Shown piece after piece: positions 1 through 46,599 of a DNA stretch of 64,000 nucleotides. The notes under the pieces are model-generated. The model was not told the origin of the DNA, did not search any database, and saw only the letters and a list, made by a program, of their open reading frames with translations. The stretch is from Apis mellifera (Eukaryota; Arthropoda; Insecta; Hymenoptera; Apidae), in contig NC_037643.1 of assembly GCF_003254395.2 (NCBI RefSeq), forward strand, positions 14,712,963-14,776,962, given 5' to 3'. The position numbers were made by a program, and so were the translations under genes. Position 1 is the stretch's first letter. Every line of letters starts with the position of its first letter.

Positions 1-3000
1 TTCGATACTCGAATTCGATAGATTTTTTTTTTTTTTTTTTTTGAGAACGTTCGTTTAAGAGGTGGATTTAGATTCAAAGTTGATTTCCATTTCTTGAAAT
101 CAAAATTTCAATCGTTCGTGTTTTTATCAGATCGTGAAATTTTCGGAAAAAATACATCTTCGAAATTTTTATTGTATTTCATTTTTATGAAATTTGGATG
201 ATTTCGATGACGAAGAAATTAAGAAGCTTCTCAGAATATTTTATTTTTTAAAAATAAAATGTGTTTTTGGCGAAACGAGAGATGAGATATTTGATTGAGT
301 ATTAAGATTGTTTCTTAATTTTTTTTGAAGAAGAATGGTAACTTTTTCGTCACGGATTATTAATTCCATTCAAAAATGGACTTTTATCGTTTCGAGTTTT
401 ATGTATAAGTTTCGAAACGTTCCAACTTTTGAACTGCCTCTTCCAATTTCTTCGCTTCAGCCATTTGCGCTCGAATGTATGAAAACTGTGACTGGAGACA
501 CTTTAATTTATCTTTGTTTAATACGAATCTTCGTCTCGAATTTTTGAATCGATAGAATCTTCTCAAAACCGATACAAAAAAAAGAATTTATTACTCAAAG
601 AAGATATAAAAAGACAAGATGAAAACATGCTAATCAAAACTGTATAACTATAGTTAACTAATACAGAATTTACAATTGATTTATTTTAAAGCTATTCAAA
701 ATTATACGTTTCTCTTTCTATATCAATTTTATTTACAAAAATTGTGTAAATAATATGGGAGAAAGAAAGTCCTCTTCGTTCGCAACGAAAACAATCGATC
801 CAAATTATATACACAAACGCGACTATCTTTCTTTCCAAGAAAGAAAGAAAGAAACTCCAGATATCGGACACCATTCTCGAAGCTTCGAAGCTTCGTTCCA
901 TCTCGAACAGAGGAGCGAGCGTATCTTTTTTCTTCCTCCAATATTTCCTCTCCCCTTTCCTCCCCCGGGGAAGGAAGAAAGAAAGAAAGAAAGAGAGAAG
1001 AGCGGTAATTAAAGAAGGATCGAGATATCAAGGAACGGTCGAATTTCAGCCGAGCGGTTGAATTTTCTCGCGTCATTAAACCGCGAATGAACAAAAAGTG
1101 GTGTATACTTAGCCGAGTTGGAGTGGGAAGAAGAAGGAGAAGGGGAGCGGAGCGGAGAGGAAACGGAGAAATTGGGGGCGCGCGCGCGAGGGAAGAGGAA
1201 GGAGGGGGGGGCCGTGGACACGCCTACAGGCGAGGTGAAATCTAACGGAAGATTGAAGAGGGTGACCGGTTAATGTTACAAAGCGCGCGGTGAACGCGCG
1301 AAAAAGTCTCTCGTTGCGGAGGGGTAATTAGCAGCGTGGGCCCCCGCTCGGTGGATTAATTAAAACCGGGGCTCCTTGAAAATGTGACGTGGACGGTTGG
1401 TTACTTGCTAAAAACGAAGGAAAGAAAAGGGGCCGGGTGAATGAAAGGGCTGTTTCGCGGCCGAATATATAGGCAAACGGTTTTGTGGAAGGGAAGGAGA
1501 AGGAAAAAAAAGAGAGGAAAAAATTCTCTCGATAATTTTCCCCTTTTCACCATTTTTTTTTTCTCCTTCCTCCTTCTCTCTTTTTATTCTTTAATTAAGC
1601 GAAGCCCCTTAATTCGCTACCTGCTGTTTGTGTAATGTAAGCGATTTGGAAATCGATTCGGCGATAATTGAGGAATTTTATGGGTGCGTTGATCCTTCGA
1701 AGAATAAAGATTTTCGTTGGAGATGTCGACGTGATAATTTAACATTTTTCTTTTTTGGTTTTTAATTTTTTTTTTTTTTTTATCTGTTAGAAGGAATTAG
1801 AATCTCGTAAGGAATAGGAATTTCAAGCGTATAAGTGGTGTTGATGTTTTAGAAGAATTTTAACTAGAATTGTCTTGGAACGACATCTATGAGACATTTT
1901 TAATTCTTTACTTCTGCGTAATTGAGATGTCGTGTTACGTGATTCGCTTTCGTAATTGGCTATTTTAATTTGCTTCCTTTATTAACGTAAACGATTAAGA
2001 ATTTTAAATAATATTCTTTAATAATTTCTTTGAAAAATAACTGTAGAAAAAATTTAAAAAATTTCAGCCAATATTTATAATTATTTATAATTATAATATA
2101 TATTATAATATTTATAATTTTTTGACGATTTGTATCCAATTTTATAATATAATAAAATATTTAATTAATAACAACCTTTGAATTTAATTAAAGAATTTTT
2201 GAATTTTTGAATCTTTGAATTTAATTAATGAAAGAAATTACTTTATACAATTTCGAAAGGTACGTATCACAAATTTTGTTTTATGAAAATGAACAATTTT
2301 GATTATTTTCAATTTTTTATAATTTTATTCTGACCGAAAATGTGAAATAATTAAATATTAACGTTAATAGCTGTTCAAATGTTAATTCAATCTTGGATGA
2401 AAATTGTGAATAATTGATAACGCGCCAAGTTAAGACGGTTCGAATAATTAATTAATGTCTCTCGTATTAGAGAGCTTTCAGGATACCTTTATTTATCGAA
2501 GCTAAATCGTCGAATGTTTTTTGCTCTTCCCTTCAAATCCTTCGACTTTGGAAAATTTGCTATACCAATTCTTGATAATCTATAATAATTAAAAATAGAA
2601 TAATTTTTATTAGGATTAAGAGAGAACGAAATTGATGGAAAATATTATCTCGATGACGTCATCGTTCAATTAAATATTATATTTTCATCAATTTCGAGAA
2701 ATAAAATAAAATCGAACATCGAGTCAAATTTCATCCTTAATTTAATAAATTGCTACAACGATATAATAAAGTTCAAGATCCTTAACTTTATGTACATTTG
2801 TAAAAAATTTTTTTTTTTAAACGGAGTTATAATAATAATAATAATAATAATAATTGGCTAGTTCCTGTAATTTTCAAAACTAACAAATATCGTGTATTTT
2901 TTTTTTTTAATGATTATTAATACGTTTATACATATTCATCTCTCATCATTGTTTCGTAAAAACGCTTACAGCTACTACAACATAGTGTTGTTACAACATG

Positions 3001-5573
3001 CGAGTTAAACGTGAAATGCAGTTTTTCGTTTTGCCGCATGTGATTCGGGCGAGATATTCGTCTCGTGTTCACCGACAAAGGATACAAACGTATATCCTTT
3101 CTTCCGATTCGCTTATTTCGAAAAATTAAATATATATTTATTTACCGTATCCGTTGATGAGAACAATTAGACCGTGTCCCTTTTCTTCCTTTGCCTTTCT
3201 TCAACAATCATGGTCCCTTGGATAAAACAAATGCGTTCCTTGTTCACGGAGCGAACGTAATAACAACGGTGGTATACAATATATTTACATCCTCTCAAAG
3301 AAAAATATACAAACGAAGAATAAAATTTGAATTTCTCGTAGCGAAGAACTAGGTGATATCGTTGACGAGAGATTATTATTTTGATATTTGAATAATTATT
3401 TTCAAAATTTGCGAAACACTATGAATCCGTTGAAAAAGTGAAAAATTTCGAATAAAGTTACTTCGAGTAATTTATTTAAAACGAATAAGATTCGTTCGAA
3501 TAAGATTTATCCGTTTCTCGTATAATCTCTATTTTTATTATTATTATTACGTTTCGAATTATTATTTAACTTTATTAAATTTTTCGCATGACCGATTCAA
3601 TCGCATCTTTCCTCATCCACGATTTTCAATTACTTATTTTCCAGCATAAAATTCTCTTGATAAACAAAAGATATTTACGAGGAAAGAAACTTGACGCGAT
3701 TTAACAAACAGTTGGTGAAAATTATTCGTCGGTTTTTCTTTAAAAGCGTTACCTAGTTCCCCGCCAACGCAAGCGTATACAATTAAACTTGGTTTCTTCG
3801 GTTAGACAGAATATTTCACTTTATTCGCTCTATAACCATGCTTTTACCCGGTCGACAGCGCAAAAGTATCCGTGGAAAGTGGCAGTAACTTCGCCGCCCG
3901 GTCGGGAAATAGGCTGTAATCACAATGGTTTAGAGGGTTCCGTAAAAACAGGGGAATTAAGTGGTAATCAGTACGAATAGCCCCGCCGAGCTTTCGGGAT
4001 AAACCGTTCCGCCGTTCCTTTCCTTAAATCCACCGTAACACATTTCCTCCTTAAACTCGTGCAACGCATCGTTGCACTCACGATCCTTAACGCTGACGAC
4101 ATAACCTCTTTTTATTTTTCGAAACAACATAAAACTCTCGACGCGAGCGCAATCCACCGTTTCCTTTGTAATATTTATCGCACTGTACACTAAACAAATC
4201 TGCGTGCTCGAAACACCAATAACAAACTCCGTTCATCGATAAATTTGCTCGAAGAAAATAATTTCGCAGTCGCTTGCGAGCGAAGACGACGCAACCTAGA
4301 TTCTTTCTCTCGTCCCAATCTCTCTGCCGGTAAAGCAGAAAATCATAACGATCTTACGTATCGACGATGAAAATTGAAATCAATGAATGTGCTCGATGAA
4401 CGCTCGTTCGTCGCGCGAAATTCAAACGTGTTACGTTCCGTTTTTAATGATAAAGCGAACGGATGAGAAAAAAATTATAAATAATTCTTCGAAATAAGGG
4501 GAAAATATACACGTGCCTATATATATACGCATATATTTACATTATATTATTATTTACGTCCTTTCGTCTTAATTCGTCATTTCTATTAATTCTTTTTTTT
4601 TTTTTTTTTTAATTATTAATGAACAGGAAAATTTTTGCAAATCTGTCTGAACTTAATTCCAAATTAAATTCCAATTCTTCGGAATCACGACGTGAAATTA
4701 ATATTCCGCGTTCACATCGTGGATTTCGTTTCCCCTCTCTTCTCGTAAATCCATTAGACAGCCGCAAGGGACGCGGAAGATTCTACGCTCGTTCTACATC
4801 GTTCTGGGTGGCGTTGATTCTATTTCCCGGTGACAGGAACAGAAATGTAACAAAGTTTGGCCGGGGTCGCTTCGACGCGCTTTATCCTCTTCCAGGAATA
4901 AAACGTATAGAATTGGCGAAACTTTTCGATGACGTGGAAAGAAGCGAGTTTGTTACGCCACGAAAGGACGTACGTGTTTTTATTTAATTAAATCCAGTGT
5001 CGATACCAGTCGTTCCATCGTTACACTCCACTATACGATCGTGAAATTACATACGTGCATCCGGTCCGTTGATTCATGGGGATTCTGTTTCGAGATGGGA
5101 TCTATGGGAGAGGATTTTTATGGCTAAAAATTTAAGGAAAATGAAGAACAAGGAAATTCGAAGGCTTTCGCAGTTTTCGAGTTCGAACATTTTTCAAAAT
5201 TGAAATTAATCAAATTGGAAGATTGTTCTAATTGTGAAAATAAGAGCAAGAAATTATTTCTTTAAAAAAAATTTTCAGGAAGAAGATAAAATTTAAAAGT
5301 TCATTGGTTTGAATTTTAACTCTTTGATTTATATTACTTTTTATTTTGTTAAAAATTTCGTTCCATATTTTTATTTTAAATCTAATTTATTTCTGACTCT
5401 CATCAAGATCAAATTTCGTCGAGGTGAAAAAGGGAATTCAAAAATTCTTCTTCTCTCCTTTTTTAAATTAAATAATATAATTTTACGATAGATAGAATAA
5501 TCGAGAGAAATTGATTCGATTTCAGAAATGCGGGGCTCTAAAGTCGCTATCCTATATGAAAACCGAACGCTGG
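1..5573. other. 3' flank of the dpr gene; no recognisable gene
   Basis: The part next to 5574 must contain the 3' UTR of the minus-strand dpr transcript, but its end cannot be placed. The rest is AT-rich with poly-T/A runs, a (TAA)n tract near 2829-2853 and a GAAA-rich stretch near 835-1000. About 1090-1400 is a GC- and CpG-rich island-like patch with a CG alternation near 1178-1190. Short open frames here (for example 4619-4987 on the plus strand) show no recognisable domain. Confidence 0.6.
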
Positions 5574-38419
<32,846 letters not shown>

Positions 38420-41400
38420 CTGAAAATTAAATTAATACGAAATTCATCGAAATTCGATTCAACATTGCATCGACACATTAATACGTTTTCGTTTTTCGAG
38501 AAATCGAATAATACGCCAAATTCCTTTTTCTCCTTCCTTTTTTCATCGTGCAAAGCAAACTCTCGAAGAATAATTTACTTTATCAAATTACAGCAGAGAA
38601 GAGTTCGATAATGCGCTTCGATCCACGAAACTGCAATAATTTAATAAGCAATAATACCGGGGATAACAGATAAGAGAATATTCGGTTCCTTTTGAAAAAA
38701 AATTGAAATCTATGTAACATTCTGTTATAAAATGAAAAAAAAAAAAATAGGATATTCGAGTACGGCAAAGGGAAAGCTTTTCAATGTTGCGCGGAGAATT
38801 TGAAAAAAAAAAAAAAAAAATTGGCGAGATACACGCCAATATTTTAGCCAACTTTTCTATGAATCAAAATATACGAAAATAAAGAAAATTTCGATCCGAG
38901 AAAATCGGTGAAAATATTCGAAAAAGCGTATGTCCCATTTCTATCTCCAAATGGATCATTCTTCGGATTTGCTTTCTGTTTCCAATTATTTATTTAAAAT
39001 ATTTTCCATCTATTCTTCTCGCACGTGTAAAAATTAGAATTCTTATTTTCGCTTCCAGAAAGACATATATATATATCTTGAGTGGCCTCGGAGGAATGCT
39101 TCGCAAAAAAAAGTTTCTCTTTTTCCAGCCGATTACTCCGACCATAACTCTTATTTATACTTTGTCATTTTTTACTTTGCGCTTGCTTTCTCACTTGCAC
39201 GTACATATATCCCAACTTATTTTACCAACCTTACCTACCTTACTTTACCGCTCGGATACGACGATATTTATTTACGTTTTCATTTTCTTTCGGAATATAT
39301 TCGCTCCGCGAATAAGTTCTTAACCTGTTTATAAAAATATAATGTCGAATATGTGGATTTTCTTGTTGTCTCGAATTGGATCGTGATCGGACCGCAACTT
39401 CGACGTTGGTTCGAGTTTCACAGTTTCGTGGCGGTAGGAATATTATTTTCAACGTTTTTATAAGCGTGGCGACCATTAGCTTCGAGCGAGGATGAGTTTT
39501 TATTATTCGTTATCGACGAAATTACTTCTATTGAAGAATTGAGGATAGAGAGAGAGAGAGAGAGAGATGCGTAAGAAAGACGAAAAACAATAACAGACGG
39601 TGAATGTCATAACAGCAGTTAAGTCGACGAAAGGTGAAAGATATAATAAAATATCAAACGAAAAACGATACAGAGTTTAATATTCGACAAATTTATATTC
39701 TTTATACGTAAAGATATATAAAATATGGAAATATAAATATTTTATATATTTTAATTAAGTTTAATGATTTTAATTAAATCATTTTCAGTTAAAAATTCAC
39801 TCGAGTTCGGCCGAGCAAAAAGAGATTTCGAGATTTCGAAAAATGCTTAAAATACTAAAATAACTAAAAAAATAAATTTAAAATAATAAAAAAAAATAAA
39901 TAAATAAATCTGAAACAATTAAAAATATTAGAACAACCAAAAAAATAAAGTTAAAACAATTAAAAGGATAAATCTAAAAAACAATCAAAAAAAAAAAAAT
40001 TTGAAACAACTAATAAAAATAAAACAATAACAAAAAAATAAATCTAATAAATAAAAATAAAAAATCTGCCAAAATTTGTCAAAATATAATAATAATAATA
40101 ACAATAATAATAAAATCTTAACGAAGTCTTCTTGTCCGATATCCGGCGACACGGATCGAAAAATTGAAAGAAAAAAAAAAAAGGAAACGAGAACGTCGCG
40201 AAATTTGGATTACAACCGCGACCGAGAGGTGAAGGAGTGGGTATATTGGTATTTTCGTGTCGAATTTATACGCGTAATTCGGGCACGCCGCCGATCGGTC
40301 GGTGAACGCACGAACAAACCCTGGGTTTCCTCGCGGAGCCGAATGGCCGCACGAAAGTACACACCGACGGGGAACGGGCGGCGCATAACTATGCCCTGTG
40401 TGTTGCATCCTGCACTGCGGCAAAACACGTTCGCACCAGTGCGGCCAACTGCGTCTAACGGCGCGCTACGTGCGCCGTAAAATCGAATGAACTTTAATTT
40501 AAACTTTTATCGGGATACGAAAACCTCCCCATGCAAAACATCCCATGCAGATCTCTCCAATCGTCGCTTATGCCCCCCCCCCTTGCGCGATTCTGGTATT
40601 TGGATAATTATTGGAATTGTTGATATTTTCAGGAGAAAGGCGTGGTAAAAATATGAGCGGCGATTATGTAAGTATTTGGCAATCTGATCGGCGATATTTT
40701 CAATTTTCAGTTGTTTTCGAGCACAGGGGTGAAAATTTTGAGGAGATTTCTTCTGCGAGTTTGCAACGATTTTTCACTTTTCAGCTCGCCCCGCCACTTG
40801 GCGCGAAATATTTCCCCGCTACGTGGCCGCGACAGCATCGTGGATTAACCATTTTTTTCGAGTGACTATAAAGTATCTCTCTGACCGCCCACGTCACGTC
40901 ACACAGGTGCGCGCCGCTGCTGGATTTAAGAGGGGAAATATCGGTCGGTCAGAGGGGTTAATCAATCACGATACGACAAAAATTACGATCCACCGTGATA
41001 AAATGGGCGCGATCCCTTTCAACTTTTTTTTTTTTTTTTACTAAACTCGATTTTTATACCTGCTGAAAAATGCTCGAATCGTTCAATCGATGCGCTCAAA
41101 AGAATACATCGTATACTTTACACAGAATAAAGCTTGGATTCTCACGTAAAAAATATTGGAAGAAATTAAAAATTTTGTCCTCGAAAAATCCTCCCGGGAA
41201 ATAGAGAAACCCGTGCTCTTCAAGTTGCTCTTTATTTTATCCCTTTATCTCAATCGGTTGCCGAGATACAAGGTCTCAAAGTTTCCATACCGCTTATAGA
41301 GATTGCGAATGGGGCCTGAAACGTTTTCAGCCTGAAAGGACGTAAGTACGCGCATTTAGCCCAAGAATTGCGTCCGTCACTTATCTATAGTTTGAAATAG

Positions 41401-41454
41401 GATCAGATACGAGCGAGTGCGCAATGGAAACGAAAAGCGATTAAAAATTACCTT

Positions 41455-41640
41455 GCTCTTTACACGACGATATCTCGAGAACCGGAAGTCGTATCGGAAT
41501 GAATCTGGATGCGTTTCAAAGGGCAAGATTCTGCGCTTCTAACGATCTTTCGTTCGTTAACCGGAAGTGATTATTTTCGAAGTTACAGCGAGTCAAAGTT
41601 TTTCTAATTTTAATAGGCTTTGAACCGTTTAGAAATTCTC
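41455..41640 (-). repeat. Dispersed ~175-bp repeat, inverted copy
   Basis: Read on the minus strand this matches the pair at 29.6-29.9 kb through CCTATTAAAATTAGAAAAAC, CTGTAACTTCGAAAATAA, GATCGTTAGAAGCGCAGAAT, CTTGCCCTTTGAAACG and CGATACGACTTCCGGTTCTC, ending GATATCGTCGTGTAAAG. A related fragment, GGTTGCCGAGATACAAGG, lies nearby at about 41257. Confidence 0.8.
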
Positions 41641-43639
41641 GTTTCTATCCGTAGAGTTTTATATATTAACAATATCTCCTTTATCTTTCGTTTCAAAATA
41701 TTTACAATTTATTAATAAAACTGCTACTGTCCTTATGACCTTTTTATTATGTTTTTCGACGTTTTTAGGTAAGACGATAGGAAAAGTTTCGTCGTTTCTC
41801 GTTATAATGAACGCGTCAATTTAGCGTAACACGGTTCATCGAGACTTTGGCCAGCAATTTTGCAAATCCGTTTCTATACCGCCCCAGGGATCTCCTCCAT
41901 CCTCCATAAAGATATCAAAAGTTAAAGGCGTTAATGGTAATGCTTTAATCGCTGCTAGGACACGCGGCGAGTGTTTAATATAGGAAAGGTCTCGCCGCCA
42001 TTAAAGTGTTAATTAACCGCTTGTATCCTTCGTTATGGAAGATATCAACTTTCTACCGCTTCGCGGTATTCGCTTATATATATATATACATATATATATA
42101 CAATTCCCTTCTTCTTCTCTCTCATTAATTAATCCGTCGGTACGCTCGTTTAACGAGTGAACGTCTTTATACACCGTAAACACGGCGCTTGAAGAATTTA
42201 TTTCAACCGTGAAAACGATTATATTATATTATATTATATCGTATTATTATATTTGCATAACACTTTTCTTAATCTTAAAAACGGATGAGGAAACGTGATA
42301 AATTCGGCCCGTTCGCGTTGGCAGATTTAATACGTTCGAAAAGAATAAGGAAATATATCGGCCGCCACATTTGTCTTGCCGGCTTTACACCTAATATGAA
42401 ATCAAGCGAAAAAGTAAATTACCGGGACAAAGCATTCAAGGATGGGAATATTTATCTTCGAAATTGCATCGGGATGTCGCCACCCTCGCAAGAGGCCCCC
42501 CCACGGAATATACATTTATCACGTTAAAAGGGTTAGGGGAGGGAGTACAGCCGTGACAGTTATAATATATGATCTCTTAAGATATTTACCGTAATAAACT
42601 CGACTGGTAAGACCTCGCTACAGATCGACCATTAACCTTTCTCAATCCTCGTAACTCTTTAAACGAACTCTTAAATACTGGAAAGATAAAGATAAAAAAA
42701 AAATACTTTATTATTGCATTAATCATTTAAAAAATTCATCATATCACAACGAATGAGATTTCTAAAAAACAATATAAACGCTGAATTTTTTTTTTTCCGA
42801 AACAACTGTAATTCGAGTGGGAAAAAAATGGCTGATATTTTTTTTTTTCCTTCCCCCCCCCCCCCCTCCCTCGCAGCGATTATAGCCACGAATCACCGCC
42901 TTGACGAACTTTTGCACGATTAATCATCCCGTCTATGCAGAAATTTCCGAACAATATCCGTGGAATGTCAATTATCGGAATACCTATTAACCAAACTCTC
43001 GATTATTCGAATAGCCCACCGAATAGGCCGATGATGATCGATCGATCACCGCTCTCGTTTTCTTCCTTTTCTCATCGATTCGATCACATTATCAGATCCA
43101 CCCGTGTCAACGACGCATAAATAATAATATATCCTTTTTTAAATTCTTTAAAAATTCTCCGATTTTTCCATCCGTCTCCACACGAATTTTTTTAATCTTA
43201 TATTCTTCTAATTTCGATTTTTAAAATTTCGCTCGACGAATAAAATTCCGTTGTTGCTCTTCGGTTTTGGCAACATTATTCATCGGAAAAGAATTCGATT
43301 CGAGGAATTCAATCTTTCGAAAGTTGAGAGGCAATTTTCGAATTAGGGGAAACGTGTGTTACAAAGGTAATCGATGACCCCGAGGGAGCGAGAAATGAGG
43401 GTGGGGGAGCGTGATAAATTATTAACAGGGGACGACGGCGCGAAAGTCGACGACGAAATAAAAGTCGAAAAGATGAAAGGGGAAGGAAACCGGAAAGGTC
43501 CGGGCCAGGATTTCCGCGATGCTGGTGTAAAAAAAAAAAGAAGAGGGGGAGGAAAATAAAGGAAATATAGGGGTTGATAATACTAAGTTTCACAGGGGAT
43601 AAATATGTCATTGAGCGAATATTTTATATGGGTTATCGT

Positions 43640-45290
43640 AAGTTGATTATTTGAACGGATTAAATGTGAATTTTTTTTTTGATAGAAACAAATTTTTTTA
43701 TGTTAAATGTTTTTAGTGGAAATTTGATGTTTCAAAATTTTTCAATGATAAATCAAATTTGAATTTATTATAAATCTTTTTACTGTTTTTTGAAAAATTT
43801 GAAAAATTTTCAAAACAATGTCGGATTAAATATAAATTTTCTTATAAATGTTTCCATTGGAAATTTGAAAACTTTTTTGGAAATTGTTCAAAAAAATGAT
43901 AGAATCAAATTTGAATTTTTTTTTATAAATGTTTTTATGAAATTTGATGTTTCGAAATTTTTCAATGATAAATCAAATTTGAATTTATTATAAATCTTTT
44001 TACTGTTTTTTGAAAAATTTGAAAAATTTTCAAAACAATGTCGGATTAAATATAAATTTTCTTATAAATGTTTCTATTGGAGATTCAATTGGAAATTTGA
44101 TATTTGGAAATTTTTCAAAACAATGATAAATCAAATTTGAATTTTTTTGTAAATCTTTCTACTGAAAATTTAAAAATTTTCCAAAACGGTATCGGATTAA
44201 ATGTGAATTTTTTTTTGGCAGAACCAAATTTGAATTTTTTTTATAAATGTTTTTACTGGAAATTTGGTGTTTCGAAATTTTCCAAAACAATGATAAATCA
44301 AATTTGAATTTTTTATAAATGTTTTCATTGGAAATTTAAAAAATTTTAATTAAATATAAATTTTCTTATAAATGTTTCCATTGGAAATTCAGAAACTTGA
44401 TATTTGGAAATTCTGTCCAAAAAAGTGACAGAACCAAATTTGAATTTTTTTATAAATGTTTTCACTTTTCAAAACAGTGTCGGATTAAATATAAATTTTT
44501 TTATAAATGTTTCCATTCGAAATTCAAAAACTTGATATTTGGAAATTGTTCAAAAAAGTGACAGAATCAAATTTGAATTTTTTTATAAATGTTTTCACTG
44601 AAAATTTGGTATTTCGAAATTTTTCAATGATAAATCAAATTTGAATTTTTTATAAATCTTTTTACTGTTTTTTAAAATTTGAAAATTTTTCAAAACAGTG
44701 TCAGATTAAATATAAATTTTCTTATAAATGTTTCCATTGGAAATTTGAAAACTTTTTTGGAAATTGTTCAAAAAAGTGACAAAACCAAATTTGAATTTTT
44801 TTATAAATATTTTCCTGGAAATTTGAAAATTTTTCAAAACAGTGTCAGATTAAATATAAATTTTCTTATAAATGTTTCCATTCGAAATTCAGAAATTTGA
44901 TATTTGAAAATTGTCCAAAAAAGTGACAGGAATAAATTTGAATTTTTTTATAAATGTTTTTGGTGGAAATTTGATGTTTCGAAATTTTCCAAAACAATGA
45001 TAAATTAAATTTGAATTTTTTATAAATATTTTCATTGAAAATTTGAAAATTTTTCAAAACAGTATCGGATTAAATATAAATTTTCTTATAAATATTTTCA
45101 TTAGAAATTCAATTGGAAATTTGATATTTGGAAATTTTTCAAAACAATGATAAATCAAATTTGAATTTTTTTATAAATCTTTCTACTGAAAATTTAAAAA
45201 TTTTCCAAAACGGTATCGGATTAAATATGAATTTTCTTACAATGTTTCCACTTGGAAATTTTCCAAAACAATGACAAAAATTAAATTCGA
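43640..45290. repeat. AT-rich satellite-like tandem array 1
   Basis: Diverged copies of a unit built from AAATTTGAATTTTTTTATAA, ATGTTTCCATTGGAAATT and TTTTTCAAAACAGTGTCGG fill about 1.65 kb. Two stretches starting at 43741 and 43961 are identical for about 113 bases, so there is a recent 220-bp unit within the older array. The many short open frames rich in Phe, Asn and Lys are artefacts. Confidence 0.95.
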
Positions 45291-46599
45291 ATTATTATTA
45301 TTATTTTTCTTTTTATAAAATATCATTACATCGAAGATATGAAAATTTGGGAAACTTAACTCAATTAGAAATAATTTTTGTCCATTCGAAATAGTTCGAA
45401 ATAAATATCGCTTGACGTTAACGATACCCGAAACGACACTTTTCGGCGACGCGATAGCGAAATCTTTAACTGAAAACTGGGTTAAAAACGAGTTCCAAAC
45501 GTGTTCCCTTCGTGAAAAAAAAAAAAGGAAGAAAAGCAAGAAGAGCCACGTCATTAAGTGGATCGCTTTGACACATAATACCGTTGCTTTAAAATAAATT
45601 TATTCGAAAAATAATCTTTTCCGTACGCGACTTTTGAAGCGACTACCGGCGGCGGCAGCGACGGCAGCAGCGGCGACGGCCAGGTTTACGTGTAAATGGC
45701 AACACTGTATTATCGCAATTCTCCCGGATCGCGTATACGCGCGCTTTGGACCGCACAACGCGAAATGAGTCGCTAATGGCGTCTCGTGCAAATTTTCCTC
45801 CATTAAACGGTTCAAACGTACACGAGATTTATAACAAACAGACTAATTTCTCCCCAGCTTTTTAACGAACGTTCTTTTTTTCCACGAATCACAATACGAT
45901 GAAAACCTCGTTCAACGTTAGAATTTCCAATGTTTCTCTACGATCTTTCTCCCTCACAATTATTCGCGATAGAATGATAAATTTTCGAAACAAAACGCTT
46001 TAACGTCTTTACACGAAACGAAGTATAACAAACGTATCTTATTTCCTCTCTTTTTTTTCTTTTACGGAATACAGATTTCGTAAAACATTTTCAATATGAA
46101 TAGGAAACGATTTTCGTAATTCGCAATTCAATTCGACGGTGCGATAGATAAAACTTGACGATGATGACAATGAAATGAAACGTGGTCTCCGCGTTATCTT
46201 CGTGATGAAACATCTCGCTTCCGCAACATTGGTGTAAATCTTTCACTCGGCTCGAAATTAGATAGAAAACGAGAATGTTTAATTCGTGAGTCCATTTACA
46301 GTGCGCGTATCATCCGCGACGGGCAATCGTCCTTTCCACGGGGGGACAATTGCAATTTGTAATTGTAGCCCGTCGCAATTTTGCCAGGATTTGCCAGTGT
46401 GGAAAATGGCCGATATTATTCCCCTTCCGTATCTTCGTTTAATAAAATGGAAATAAGCGCGAAAGGGGAATTCGTTCTTCTTCCCTTCTCTTCCTTCTTC
46501 GTTCTTGAATTTCGAGTGCGAACGAAGGGAAGAAACGAAATTTGGAGGAATTATTAAAAAGTAGAACGATTGTTAATTATTCACGGGACGTGGATGAAG

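Noticed and set aside
45600..45815. Minus-strand frame with an alanine-rich run, considered as the missing dpr signal-peptide exon
   Set aside because: The run is low-complexity GCC/GCG repeats, there is no convincing ATG with a charged start, and no consensus donor in the required phase follows it.
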